A stretch of 14,220 nucleotides of DNA from contig CAZOHN010000085.1 of assembly GCA_964579325.1 (NCBI GenBank), forward strand, positions 1-14,220. Reading direction: 5' to 3'. Shown here piece by piece: positions 6,899-13,878 of the stretch. Position 1 is the first letter of the stretch. Every line of letters begins with the position of its first letter. Both the position numbers and the translations under genes were made by a program. The stretch is from CAZOHN01 sp964579325 (lineage in GTDB: Bacteria; Pseudomonadota; Alphaproteobacteria; Rhodobacterales; Rhodobacteraceae). The notes under the pieces were generated by a model that was not told the origin of the DNA, ran no database searches, and saw nothing but the letters and a program-made list of their open reading frames with translations.

Positions 6899-8379
6899 CC
6901 GGCCTGCCTGTCGACATGGGCCGGGACCGGCAGGTCGCTGGCCGTCCATTCGTCGCCCAGGAGCTCGGGCGTGGCGTAGTCCTGAAACCTCTGCCAATGC
7001 GTCTCGATATCCTCGGCATAGAGCCGGGCGGCCAGTTCGTCGGCCAAATGCGCGGCGCCTTCGCTGATGCCCGGAATGTCGCCGCTCACCTTGCCCATGC
7101 TGGCCGCGGCGCCGAAGTTGAAGCAATAGACATGGCCCAGCCAGGGCGCCGTCCCAGGCACCTTTTCCCGGAAGGTGAAATCGGGGTGGAGATACGGGAA
7201 CCGCCCCAGATCGCCATGCGCCTCGCCCTCGGGCGGGGTGTAGACATCCTCCCAGTTCTGGATCGCGCCCGCGGCGGCGCCGAATTCGCGGCGCGACAGC
7301 GGGTCGATGGTGAACCCGGTCCCGAGAATGACGAAATCGGCCTCGTAGCGGTTGCCGTTCGACATCGCCACCTCGACCGTGCCGCGCTTGGTCAGGGTCG
7401 TGCACTCGACCGCCTGGCCGAAGTGGAAATGGGCGTTGGGGTGGCGGCTGACCCGCAGGGTCGATCCGCGCGGCGGGGGCGTCTGCGTGACGAAGGAATA
7501 GCGCATGAACCGCCAGCGCCACGCGTCGCTCAGGCGCCTGTAGCCGGCGGTGAAGCCGAAGCTGCCGATCCCCATCATCTTGTTGATGCGTGGCATTTCC
7601 TTGCGCCGGATCAGGTGGCGCACCTCTGCCGCCCCGGCCTCGAGCGCCTCGGCGGAGTTGTCGACGGCCGAGGCGCCGACGCCCACCACAGCGACCCGCT
7701 TGCCGCGCAGCGCCGCGAAGTCGATCTCATGGGCGGAATGCGCCCAGTGGCTGCGCGGCAGGTCACGGACGAAGCCGGGTATGCTGGGCTCTCCCGTGCC
7801 GTCGCGGCCGGTGGCCATGACCAGCTTGCGCGTCAGGATTGACGGTGCCTCCGCGCCCTCCAGATGCAGCCGCAGGATCGTGCCCTGCGGCGTTTCCTCG
7901 GGTTCGATCAGGCGGACATGGATGCCGTTCTCGACCGGGATCTCCAGCACCTTGCGATACCAGGACAGGTAGTCCATCCACATCGGCCGCGGGATCTTGT
8001 CGAGCCTGTCCCAGGCCGCCTCGCCATGCTGCGCGCGGAACCAGGCGCGAAAGGTCAGCGCCGCGTGCCCGTAGGCCGGCCCCGTCAGGTGCTTGGGCGA
8101 GCGCAGCGTGACCATCCGGGCATAGGTCAGCCACGGCCCCTCGCGCCCCGCCGGGCTGCGGTCGAGGATGCGCATGGTGCGGATGCCGCCCGATCGCAGC
8201 GCGTGCCAGGCCACCATCCCGCACATGCCGCCGCCGATGATCACCACATCCTGCACCGCCTCCGCGCCATGGCGGCGCGGGGGCACCCAGTTGGCGGGTG
8301 GAAGGCACAGGTCCTGCAAGTCGGCGCGCACCCGCGCCTCGAGCGCCGCAAGCCCGCCCTCAACCCCCGTCATCGACAC
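6895..8379 (-). CDS. FAD/NAD(P)-dependent oxidoreductase, flavin-monooxygenase-like
   Basis: A 494-residue, presumably soluble, flavoprotein. The FAD-binding Rossmann loop is DVVIIGGGMCGMVAW (44-58), with an acidic strand end ILDRS about 18 residues later. A second nucleotide-binding loop, VVGVGASAVDNSAEA (231-245), should bind NAD(P)H. The ATG-type motif is VMATGRDG (187-194), and DFVILGTGF (348-356) is the C-terminal FAD contact. The SHWAHSAHEIDF segment resembles the fingerprint region of class B flavin monooxygenases without being a strict match, so a hydroxylase or N-oxygenase role is likely but a plain oxidoreductase is possible. I chose the GTG at 8379 because GGAGG lies eight bases upstream; an ATG two codons later is the alternative. 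It follows the PLP gene after a 112-bp gap and overlaps the next gene by ATGA. Confidence 0.88.
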   Translation of the reverse strand: MSMTGVEGGLAALEARVRADLQDLCLPPANWVPPRRHGAEAVQDVVIIGGGMCGMVAWHALRSGGIRTMRILDRSPAGREGPWLTYARMVTLRSPKHLTGPAYGHAALTFRAWFRAQHGEAAWDRLDKIPRPMWMDYLSWYRKVLEIPVENGIHVRLIEPEETPQGTILRLHLEGAEAPSILTRKLVMATGRDGTGEPSIPGFVRDLPRSHWAHSAHEIDFAALRGKRVAVVGVGASAVDNSAEALEAGAAEVRHLIRRKEMPRINKMMGIGSFGFTAGYRRLSDAWRWRFMRYSFVTQTPPPRGSTLRVSRHPNAHFHFGQAVECTTLTKRGTVEVAMSNGNRYEADFVILGTGFTIDPLSRREFGAAAGAIQNWEDVYTPPEGEAHGDLGRFPYLHPDFTFREKVPGTAPWLGHVYCFNFGAAASMGKVSGDIPGISEGAAHLADELAARLYAEDIETHWQRFQDYATPELLGDEWTASDLPVPAHVDRQAG

Positions 8380-8491
8380 CCCGGCATTCCTCCGTCATCC
8401 CCCTGTCCAGCCGCGCGGACGGCTCCCCGGATCGCGATGCGCCCGGCCCGAGATGGAGAAGGGCCGCGATTGCCGCGCCGGTTCGGCCTCC

Positions 8492-10000
8492 TCATGCGGT
8501 TCGGGTGACCGGCACCGCGCCGGGCACATCGTCCGCGCATATCCCCCGCCACTCCCACACCCCAAGTGCATTATCGCGTCGGTAGTTGCGCGACAACTCT
8601 GCCGCCTCGCCGCACAGCCGGTCGACCGCGTCGATCATCATGTCGGCCTTCGCGTCATCAAGACTGTAGGACAAGTTCAACCGCACCCAGCCGGGTTTGG
8701 CAACCCTCGCCCCGGATTCCAACGCCTGCTGCATCGACAGCGACCGGTCGCGGTCGATCCCGAGCAACCTGTGCCCGTAGGGTCCGGCGCAGGCGCAGCC
8801 CCCGCGCGCCTGAACCCCGGCCAGATCGCTGAGCATCCGGGTGACGAGGTCATAGCACAGGTATCCGCCCCGCCCGTCCCTGAGCCGCATCGCGAACAGC
8901 GGCACGGCGGGGCGGGCGGCCGCGTTGCCGAGGATCTCGATCACGGGGTTGCGCGACCAGACCCGCAGCGCGCAGTCGCGCAGGGCGCGGTTGCGCGCCG
9001 TGATCCAGCCCTGTCCAATAGCCTCCTTGATCATCAGCACAAGACCCGCGCGGATGTCGCCTACCACGTTGGGCGTGCCTGCCTCTTCCCGCCGGACAAG
9101 GCTGTCCGACCAGACATGCCCCCAGGACGACACGAAGCGGACCGTCCCGCCCCCCGGCTGCGACGGCGTGCGTCGTGCCGCCATGCCTTCGCGCAGGATC
9201 AGCACGCCCGAGGCGCCGGGGCCGCCGGGGAACTTGTGGGCCGAGAAGACGATGGCGTCCTTCACCGCGTCGGGGGCCGGTGCCATCTCCATCGGCAGGT
9301 AGGGACCGGCACCGGCGAAATCCCAGATCGCCAGGGCGCCCGCGGACTTCAAGAGGCGCGTGACCGCGACGGTGTCCGTGGCGATGCCGGTGACGTTGGA
9401 CATGGCCGAAAAGGCCCCGATCCGCAGATCGGCCCCGGCATGGTCCCGCAAGGCCGAGCGCAGATGGTCGAGGTCCGGACCGCCCGCCGCCGCTTCGGCC
9501 ATCTCGATCACCTCCGCGCCGCTTTCGCGCCAGGGCAGGAGGTTGGAATGATGCTCGTAGGGTCCGACAAGGACCACGACCTTCTGTCCGGCGGCGATGC
9601 GCCGAGGGATTTCAAGGATCGACACCAGCCGGTTGAGCCCTGCCGTCGCCCCCGCCCCCGCGAAGATCACCCTGCTGTCGTCAGGGCAGCCCGCGATGCG
9701 CGCGATCTCGGCCCGCGCAGCCTCCCGCAGAGTGGTGATGTAGGCGCCGCACCACGAGGCTTCGGTGTGACTGTTGGCGTAATAGGGCAGGATGCGCTCG
9801 GCCACAAAGTCCTCCACGAGCCTCACGGCCCGCCCCGAGGCGACGTGGTCGGCATAGAGAAGCGGCACCGGGCCGCGCGGACCGGGAATGGTCGCGCCCT
9901 CGCCGATCATTCCCGTCCGCAGGCGGTCGACCAGCCCGGGGGCTGAGAGGGCTGCCCGGAACGCCGTCAGTGGCGCCGCATGTTCGGAAGGATCGCTCAT
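8492..10000 (-). CDS. Class V aminotransferase-fold PLP enzyme (cysteine-desulfurase-like)
   Basis: A 502-residue PLP-dependent enzyme, longer than SufS/IscS (about 400). Motifs in order are YYANSHTEAS (73-82), GATAGLNRL (117-125), PYEHHSNLLPWRE (147-159), the cofactor aspartate in WDFAGAG (226-232), and the Schiff-base lysine K256 in FSAHKFPGGPG (252-262). A cysteine pair CAC at 402-404 lies inside GGCACAGPYG, near the position of the active cysteine of desulfurases. Members of this branch include desulfurases, selenocysteine lyases and kynureninase-like enzymes, so C-S, C-C or C-N cleavage are all open. The ATG at 10000 (MSDPSEH) was taken as the start because upstream reading would cross the divergent regulator; its ribosome-binding site is weak. 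It is the first gene of the minus-strand set and is divergently placed to the Lrp-type gene. Confidence 0.85.
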   Translation of the reverse strand: MSDPSEHAAPLTAFRAALSAPGLVDRLRTGMIGEGATIPGPRGPVPLLYADHVASGRAVRLVEDFVAERILPYYANSHTEASWCGAYITTLREAARAEIARIAGCPDDSRVIFAGAGATAGLNRLVSILEIPRRIAAGQKVVVLVGPYEHHSNLLPWRESGAEVIEMAEAAAGGPDLDHLRSALRDHAGADLRIGAFSAMSNVTGIATDTVAVTRLLKSAGALAIWDFAGAGPYLPMEMAPAPDAVKDAIVFSAHKFPGGPGASGVLILREGMAARRTPSQPGGGTVRFVSSWGHVWSDSLVRREEAGTPNVVGDIRAGLVLMIKEAIGQGWITARNRALRDCALRVWSRNPVIEILGNAAARPAVPLFAMRLRDGRGGYLCYDLVTRMLSDLAGVQARGGCACAGPYGHRLLGIDRDRSLSMQQALESGARVAKPGWVRLNLSYSLDDAKADMMIDAVDRLCGEAAELSRNYRRDNALGVWEWRGICADDVPGAVPVTRTA

Positions 10001-10066
10001 GCGCGGAGCACACCACGACCGATCCGCGGATTCATCACCAAGTTTGGGCTTGCCGCCGGAGTGTTC
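10001..10066. promoter_or_regulatory. Divergent intergenic region between the PLP gene and the Lrp-type gene
   Basis: A gap of about 65-85 bp must hold the promoters for both transcription directions. It contains a 10-bp perfect palindrome ATCCGCGGAT at 10022-10031. GGAG at 10058-10061 lies five bases before an in-frame GTG at 10067. No convincing -35/-10 pair can be asserted. Lrp-family genes commonly control the gene placed opposite, so operators are expected here. Confidence 0.4.
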
Positions 10067-10074
10067 GTGTCGAA

Positions 10075-10104
10075 TGATCGAAGGATGAAGGTATCCTTCG
10101 ATCA
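10075..10104. promoter_or_regulatory. 12-bp perfect inverted repeat across the regulator start codon
   Basis: The left arm TGATCGAAGGAT (10075-10086), a 6-nt spacer GAAGGT and the right arm ATCCTTCGATCA (10093-10104) are perfectly complementary. The ATG at 10085 sits in the left arm. As DNA it could be an autoregulatory operator for the Lrp-type protein. As RNA it would form a strong hairpin that hides the start codon. The symmetry is seen directly; the role is inferred. Confidence 0.6.
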
Positions 10105-10549
10105 AATTGACCTTTCCCTGCTGCGGGCCCTTCAGGGCGACACCAGCCTGTCGCAGCGCGACCTGGCCGAGGTGGTGGGCCTGTCGCAGAACGCCTGCTG
10201 GCGCCGCCTGCGCCGCCTCGAGGACAGCGGGGTGATCCGGGGCCGGACGGTGATCCTTAACCGGGCGATGCTGGGCGCGGGGCTTGTCGTGTTCGTGATG
10301 ATCCGGACGCGGCATCACTCCACCGACTGGCTCCGGACCTTCCGCGGCCATGTCTCGACCATCCCGGAAGTCGTGGATTTCTTTCGGATCGGGGGGGAGT
10401 ACGATTATCTCCTCAAGGTCGTCACGCGGGACATGAACGGCTACGACAGCGTCTACCGGCGTCTGATCGACAAGGTGGAACTGGAGACGGTCACTTCCTT
10501 CTTCGCGATGGAGGCGATCGAGGAGAACCGCCCCCTGCCGCTGCGATAG
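10085..10549 (+). CDS. Lrp/AsnC family transcriptional regulator
   Basis: A 154-residue DNA-binding regulator of the feast/famine type. The N-terminal helix-turn-helix is at about 7-47 (FDQIDLSLLRALQ, then SLSQRDLAEVVGLSQNACWRRLRRLE). The C-terminal RAM/ligand domain spans about 65-140 and includes GEYDYLLKVV (104-113), the equivalent of the usual GxYD effector-domain motif. Length is normal. It is transcribed away from the PLP/opine-dehydrogenase set, the classic arrangement for a local amino-acid-responsive regulator of the divergent operon. The ATG at 10085 gives the standard N-terminus, but its only Shine-Dalgarno-like bases touch the codon and it lies within a large inverted repeat. A GTG at 10067 with GGAG five bases upstream would add six residues and may be the true start. 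Confidence 0.9.
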   Translation: MKVSFDQIDLSLLRALQGDTSLSQRDLAEVVGLSQNACWRRLRRLEDSGVIRGRTVILNRAMLGAGLVVFVMIRTRHHSTDWLRTFRGHVSTIPEVVDFFRIGGEYDYLLKVVTRDMNGYDSVYRRLIDKVELETVTSFFAMEAIEENRPLPLR

Positions 10550-10645
10550 AGCGCGCGGCGACGGGGGGGTGGCGTTCGTCAGGGAACCCTGCGCCGCCCG
10601 AGCCCAGACGGGTCCCCTGACCGGGATTGCCGGGGAGTCCGCCGG

Positions 10646-10987
10646 TCAGTTGCACGGCCAGCGCGCGCCGATGGTTCGGGCTGCGGCAAGGATCCTTAGG
10701 TCCTGGCCTTTCGGCGCGGAGATCAGCGCGCCGATGGGCAGGTCATCGTCATCCGTTCCGACCGGGATGCTCACCCCGGGCGTTCCAAGGTAATTGTCCA
10801 ACATGGTGTTGCGAAGCGCGAGCAGGTTCGTTGCGGCGAAGAGATCGTCATCCGAGGACAGGACAGTGATCGACGGAGCGGTGATCGCGACGGTGGGGAA
10901 CAGCAGGAACTAGCCCCCCAGGTACTCCGCGGTCTCCCTCGTCAGCCTCGTCCTTGCCGATTGCAGTGTGATGTAGTCCTGCGCGCT
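10646..10987 (-). pseudogene. Amidase (amidase-signature family) C-terminal fragment with internal stop
   Basis: One minus-strand frame reads AQDYITLQSARTRLTRET, then YLGG, an in-frame TAG (10910-10912), FLLFPTVAITAPS, LRNTMLDNYLGTPGVSIPVG, DLPIGALISAPKGQDLRILA, and ends at TGA 10646-10648. This is the standard C-terminal third of GatA/AtzF-type amidases, where a 'PT...AP' segment is followed by N-x-(L)GxP-x-(S)-x-PVG and L-P-x-G-x-x-x-x-x. The Ser-Ser-Lys catalytic half is missing. Upstream it joins directly to an ABC ATPase fragment in another frame. With no N-terminus and one nonsense codon it cannot make an active amidase. Confidence 0.85.
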
Positions 10988-11574
10988 GAAGCTCCATGTT
11001 CATGAAGTCGCGCGTCAGCTCGTCCACAGCGCTGAACGGCTCGTCCAGAAGGAGGACCGCGGGTTCGGTGATCAGCATACGGCAAATCGCCGCCCGCTGC
11101 GCCATCCCCCCGGACAGCTGGCTGGGAAAGGCGTCGGCGAAGCCGTCGAGCCCGACCAGCTTGAGAAGATCGTGGCCCCTGTCCCTTGCGGCCACCGCGG
11201 CTTGCCGCCCGTCCCGGATCTCGATCGGAGGGACGACGTTCTCGATCGTCGTGCGCCACGGAAATCGTCGTGCGCCACGGAAACAGGGTCGCCTGCTGGA
11301 ACATCATCCCGATGTCCCGGCAGGACGGGCTCGCCCCGCTGCATGATGCTGCCGCGTGACGGCGGGATCAGACCCGCCATCATCTTGAGAAGGGTGGACT
11401 TGCCGCAGCCGCTTGACCCGATGACAGAAGAGAAGCTGCCCTTTCACAGCGTGATCGAGACATCCTTCACCGCAACGATCGAGCTGCGCGGTTAGATCTT
11501 CGAGACACCGATCAGTTGATAGACGGCCTCCGCCCTGTCGCGGTGCCGGGTGGGGAGGCTGCGGCTGCACCCAT
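10983..11574 (-). pseudogene. ABC transporter ATP-binding protein pseudogene, SsuB/TauB/nitrate type
   Basis: The pieces of one ATPase are spread over three frames. The first frame reads VYQLIGVSKI, TAA (11492-11494), IVAVKDVSITL, TGA (11444-11446), then VIGSSGCGKSTLLKMMAGL (Walker A) to GEPVL. After a net one-base shift near 11320 the second frame reads RDIGMMFQQATLFPWRTT (Q-loop). After a 19-bp tandem duplication (11245-11282) the third frame gives LSGGMAQRAAICR, VLLLDEPFSAVD and NMELQR, where homology stops and the amidase fragment begins. The H-loop half is deleted. The TAA of the binding-protein gene overlaps an ATG at 11574 (TAATG), matching the normal operon order. At least two nonsense codons, two frame changes and a 3' deletion make it non-functional. 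Confidence 0.9.
11245..11282. repeat. 19-bp direct tandem duplication inside the ATPase pseudogene
   Basis: The unit ATCGTCGTGCGCCACGGAA occurs twice head to tail (11245-11263 and 11264-11282) without mismatch. Nineteen bases shift the frame by one. Removing one copy restores a continuous reading from FPWRTT into IENVVPPIEIRDG and on to the LSGGM signature. This marks it as a slippage-type inactivating event. Confidence 0.95.
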
Positions 11575-12587
11575 TACTGGAGGGCCTCGTTCGCGATCAT
11601 AACGAAGTCGTTGGTGAAGGCGGCGGACAGATCCTCGAGCGGGGCTTCCATCGCGCCCGTTTCAACCAGCACGTCCTGCCATTCGGCCCAGACATCCGGC
11701 GGCTGCCAGCCGAGCCCCTCGGAGCCTTCGAGCGGCGTCGAATTGTGCAGGATCGCATCGAGAAGGGCGTTGGCGAAAGCCGGATCCTCGCTCTCCTGCG
11801 GGCTGGCCTTGGCGAGATGGGCAAGGACCGCCTCGCGGTTCGCCTCGTCCAGGGCGAAGGCATGGCCGCGCGCCCAGGCGCGGATGAAGCCTTCGACCAG
11901 TTCAGGGTCGTTCCGGATCAGATCGCCGGTGGTGATCAGGCCGTTGCCGAAGAACTTCTGGAACTCGGGGGGCGTGATGTCGCGGACGTTGACGCCGCGA
12001 AGGTTCAGGACCGCCGCATCCGCGAGCGATGCGGTATAGGCCGAGATGTCGCCACGGCTGAAGGCCGCGGTCGCCGGTCCGCCGTCGCCCACGGAGAGGA
12101 ACGTGTAGTCGGTTCCCTCGGCGAGCCCCGAGCCCAGCAGCACGTTCCGCGCAAAGCCCACTTCCGCGCCATCGGCGGTCGCGACGCCGACCACCTTTCC
12201 GGCAAGATCGGCCGGCGACTGGATGTCGCTGTCGCCGGGCACCACGACGCCGAAGTTCGAGCGAGCCGCGAAGTTGTAGATGAAGACGACATCCATGCCC
12301 CGGGCGCGGGCATTCAGGACGACGCCGGGACCGGGCCGAGCGAACTGCGCCTGCTCCGCCGCGATGACCTGCACGGCCGTAGCGGAGCCGTCGACCGTCT
12401 CGACGGTAACTTCGAGACCCTCCTCGGCAAAGAAACCTTCCTCGATCGAGACGAATACGGGGAATGAACTGATGGCAGATGGGTTCGGCTGGACGAAGGT
12501 CACAGGTCGCAGATCCTGAGCCTACAGGGGCGCCGCGGACAGGGCGGCGAGCATGCCGGCCGCGAGGGCCGAAAATCTGGTAGTCAT
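11574..12587 (-). pseudogene. NMT1/SsuA-type ABC substrate-binding protein gene with a stop in the signal peptide
   Basis: The full frame from ATG at 12587 would encode 337 residues, with AGGAG upstream of it. It begins with a normal Sec signal (MTTRFSALAAGMLAALSAAP), but codon 22 is TAG (12522-12524), just before the expected cleavage region AQD. After the stop the frame is open to TAA at 11574-11576. It reads as a periplasmic binding protein of the thiamine-pyrimidine/alkanesulfonate/taurine class: VTFVQPNPSAISSFPVFVS, GFFAEEGLEVTVE, the DLAGKVVGVA segment and TDYTFLSVGDG. A restart at GTG 12503 would give a protein without a signal peptide, hence misplaced. Gene order (binding protein, ATPase) and the amidase remnant downstream suggest a former nitrogen/sulfur-compound uptake operon. 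Confidence 0.88.
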
Positions 12588-12931
12588 GGCTTTTGTCTCT
12601 CCTGTTGGGCGAGCTTCTTCTTGGCGCGCGTGATGGCCCGGCGGGCGGGTCATTGATAGTGAATCAAAGAAGTGTCCGGTCGTTCTACAGTTTGTCCAGA
12701 AACTAAGCGGCGATCGATCCGGAGCGACCCTGGAATCCGGGGCGCACCAGCGTCCGCTCTGGTGCGTTGCACATGTTTTCGTCAGTGACCCGACGCCATG
12801 ACGGCAACCTTGCGACAGGGCCTGTCAGGAGGTATCGACGGCGGCGTCGCTTACAGGACCTGCCGCGGCGGCAGACCTGCAATTCACGAGCGACCCCATT
12901 CGGAAACGATAGGGATGGAACACGCGGAACC
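12588..12931. other. Intergenic region between divergent decayed genes
   Basis: These 344 bases separate the binding-protein pseudogene (-) from the regulator pseudogene (+). Seen here are the AGGAG ribosome-binding site for the minus gene, the TTGAT/ATCAA operator-like repeat at 12653-12667, and a weak minus-strand pair TGGACA (12693-12698) and ACACTT (12670-12675) 17 bases apart. Positions 12767-12931 are open in frame with the regulator, but the composition (arginine-rich, no motif) does not look like protein. Confidence 0.5.
12653..12667. promoter_or_regulatory. Operator-like inverted repeat TTGAT-N5-ATCAA
   Basis: TTGATAGTGAATCAA is a perfect 5-bp inverted repeat with a 5-bp centre. It is AT-rich against a GC-rich background and lies between divergent genes, just downstream of a possible minus-strand promoter. 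It would suit a dimeric regulator such as the adjacent DauR-like protein; binding is not shown. Confidence 0.4.
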
Positions 12932-13565
12932 ATGAAAAAGACCGGCGACGCAGCACTCGAGGTTGCCTGCCTCATCGCGCGCGCGATCCAGCCATCAATC
13001 GGCGGAATATGCGAAATCGTCGTGCACGACTTCAGCGACCTCAAGTCGTCCGTCATCGGGTACGAAGGCAACCTGACCGGCCGAAAGATCGGCGCGCCAG
13101 TTACCCCGTTATCCCTCGAACTCCTCGCGGATGGCGGGAGGACGAAGATCCTGCAGGACCAGATGCTCACAACTGAGGACGGTCGAGTGATCAAGTCGAC
13201 CGTGGTCGCGATCTGCAATGCCGAGGGCCGGATCGTCGGGTCGTTCTGCCTAAACCTTGACGTATCGAACCTGAGACATGTCCTCCACCTGCTCGACGGA
13301 CTTGCGGGAAATGCAAGCGAGTCCAAGCCCTACACCTTTCCGGATAGTCTGCCCCAACTGGTTGGCTCGGTGATGGAGCAGGAGACGCGCAGGCTCGGTC
13401 GCTCATTGATCGGCCTCGACGCCAAGACCCGACGGTGGCGTCGTCCAATCCCTCGAAGGTCACAGGATCTTCGCGGTTAGGAACTCCGTCAAGCTTGTCG
13501 CTGATCATCGTGGCGTATCAAGGGCGACCTTGTACTCGGACCTTGAGCGGATTCGTCGCGAATAG
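12932..13565 (+). pseudogene. YheO/DauR-type PAS-HTH transcriptional regulator with a one-base frameshift
   Basis: The N-terminal part (MKKTGDAALEVACLIARAI, IGGICEIVVHDFSDLKSSVI, GRVIKSTVVAICNAEGRIVG, FCLNLDVSNL) is the YheO-like PAS domain found in DauR-type regulators. The first frame runs on past VMEQETRRLGRSLIGLDAKT and stops at 13478-13480 with an arginine-rich, meaningless tail. If one C of the CCC run at 13428-13430 is removed, the reading continues as DGGVVQSLEGHRIFAVRNSV, then KLVADHRGVSRATLYSDLER, to TAG at 13563-13565. That is exactly the C-terminal HTH_22 domain. The intact product would have 210 residues. ATG 12932 fits the usual family start; an upstream ATG at 12767 seems too early. 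As it stands the protein would lack its DNA-binding half. Confidence 0.88.
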
Positions 13566-13804
13566 AACGCTGTTTCCGCAGGGAACTGTATTGACGGTTC
13601 GTGAGGCCATTATGGTTGCCAGCCAGCCCGATCACGGGAGTCCAATGCGAGTCCTTGCCAAGCAGACCGTCGGCATTTGACCGGAACGGACCTCCGCTAC
13701 CACCGTACCCCACACTCCTTTCACACCCTGTGGAAAAGCCATTGGGCCAAGAAGGTGGTTGAGGCGTCCGGCGATCTCGACCTCGACGCCGCCCTTGCGG
13801 CTTA
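13566..13804 (+). other. Spacer with a short coding-like tail before the insertion sequence
   Basis: No recognisable gene is present. From about 13683 one + frame reads RYHRTPHSFHTLWKSHWAKK and then VVEASGDLDLDAALAA, ending in TAG at 13803-13805 where the next IS begins. The last part has G/C-rich third positions like real coding DNA, so it may be the truncated end of an unknown gene cut by the IS. No family was identified. Confidence 0.3.
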
Positions 13805-13878
13805 GGGTCAGGACCCATTGATCTGCTTGAGGCCGTCGGGCCTGCGTGATTCAAGCTCCCGAACTGACGGGGGTGGGG

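Noticed and set aside
8168..9946. A long plus-strand open frame of 592 codons opposite the PLP gene
   Set aside because: It is the antisense of a gene with clear PLP motifs. Its product is proline-, arginine- and histidine-rich with no domain pattern, as expected for a shadow frame in GC-rich DNA.
10550..10645. Possible terminator after the Lrp-type gene (CAGGGAACCCTG at 10580-10591)
   Set aside because: The arms are only 5 bp with a 2-base loop and no T run follows, so it cannot be supported as a terminator.
11245..11282. Repeat considered as part of a CRISPR or regulatory iteron array
   Set aside because: There are only two adjacent copies, with no spacers, and removing one copy repairs a reading frame.
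10910..12524. TAG codons in the amidase and binding-protein frames read as amber recoding (for example pyrrolysine)
   Set aside because: The adjacent ATPase also has TAA, TGA, frame shifts and a duplication, and both TAGs fall at non-catalytic places. General decay explains all of them better.
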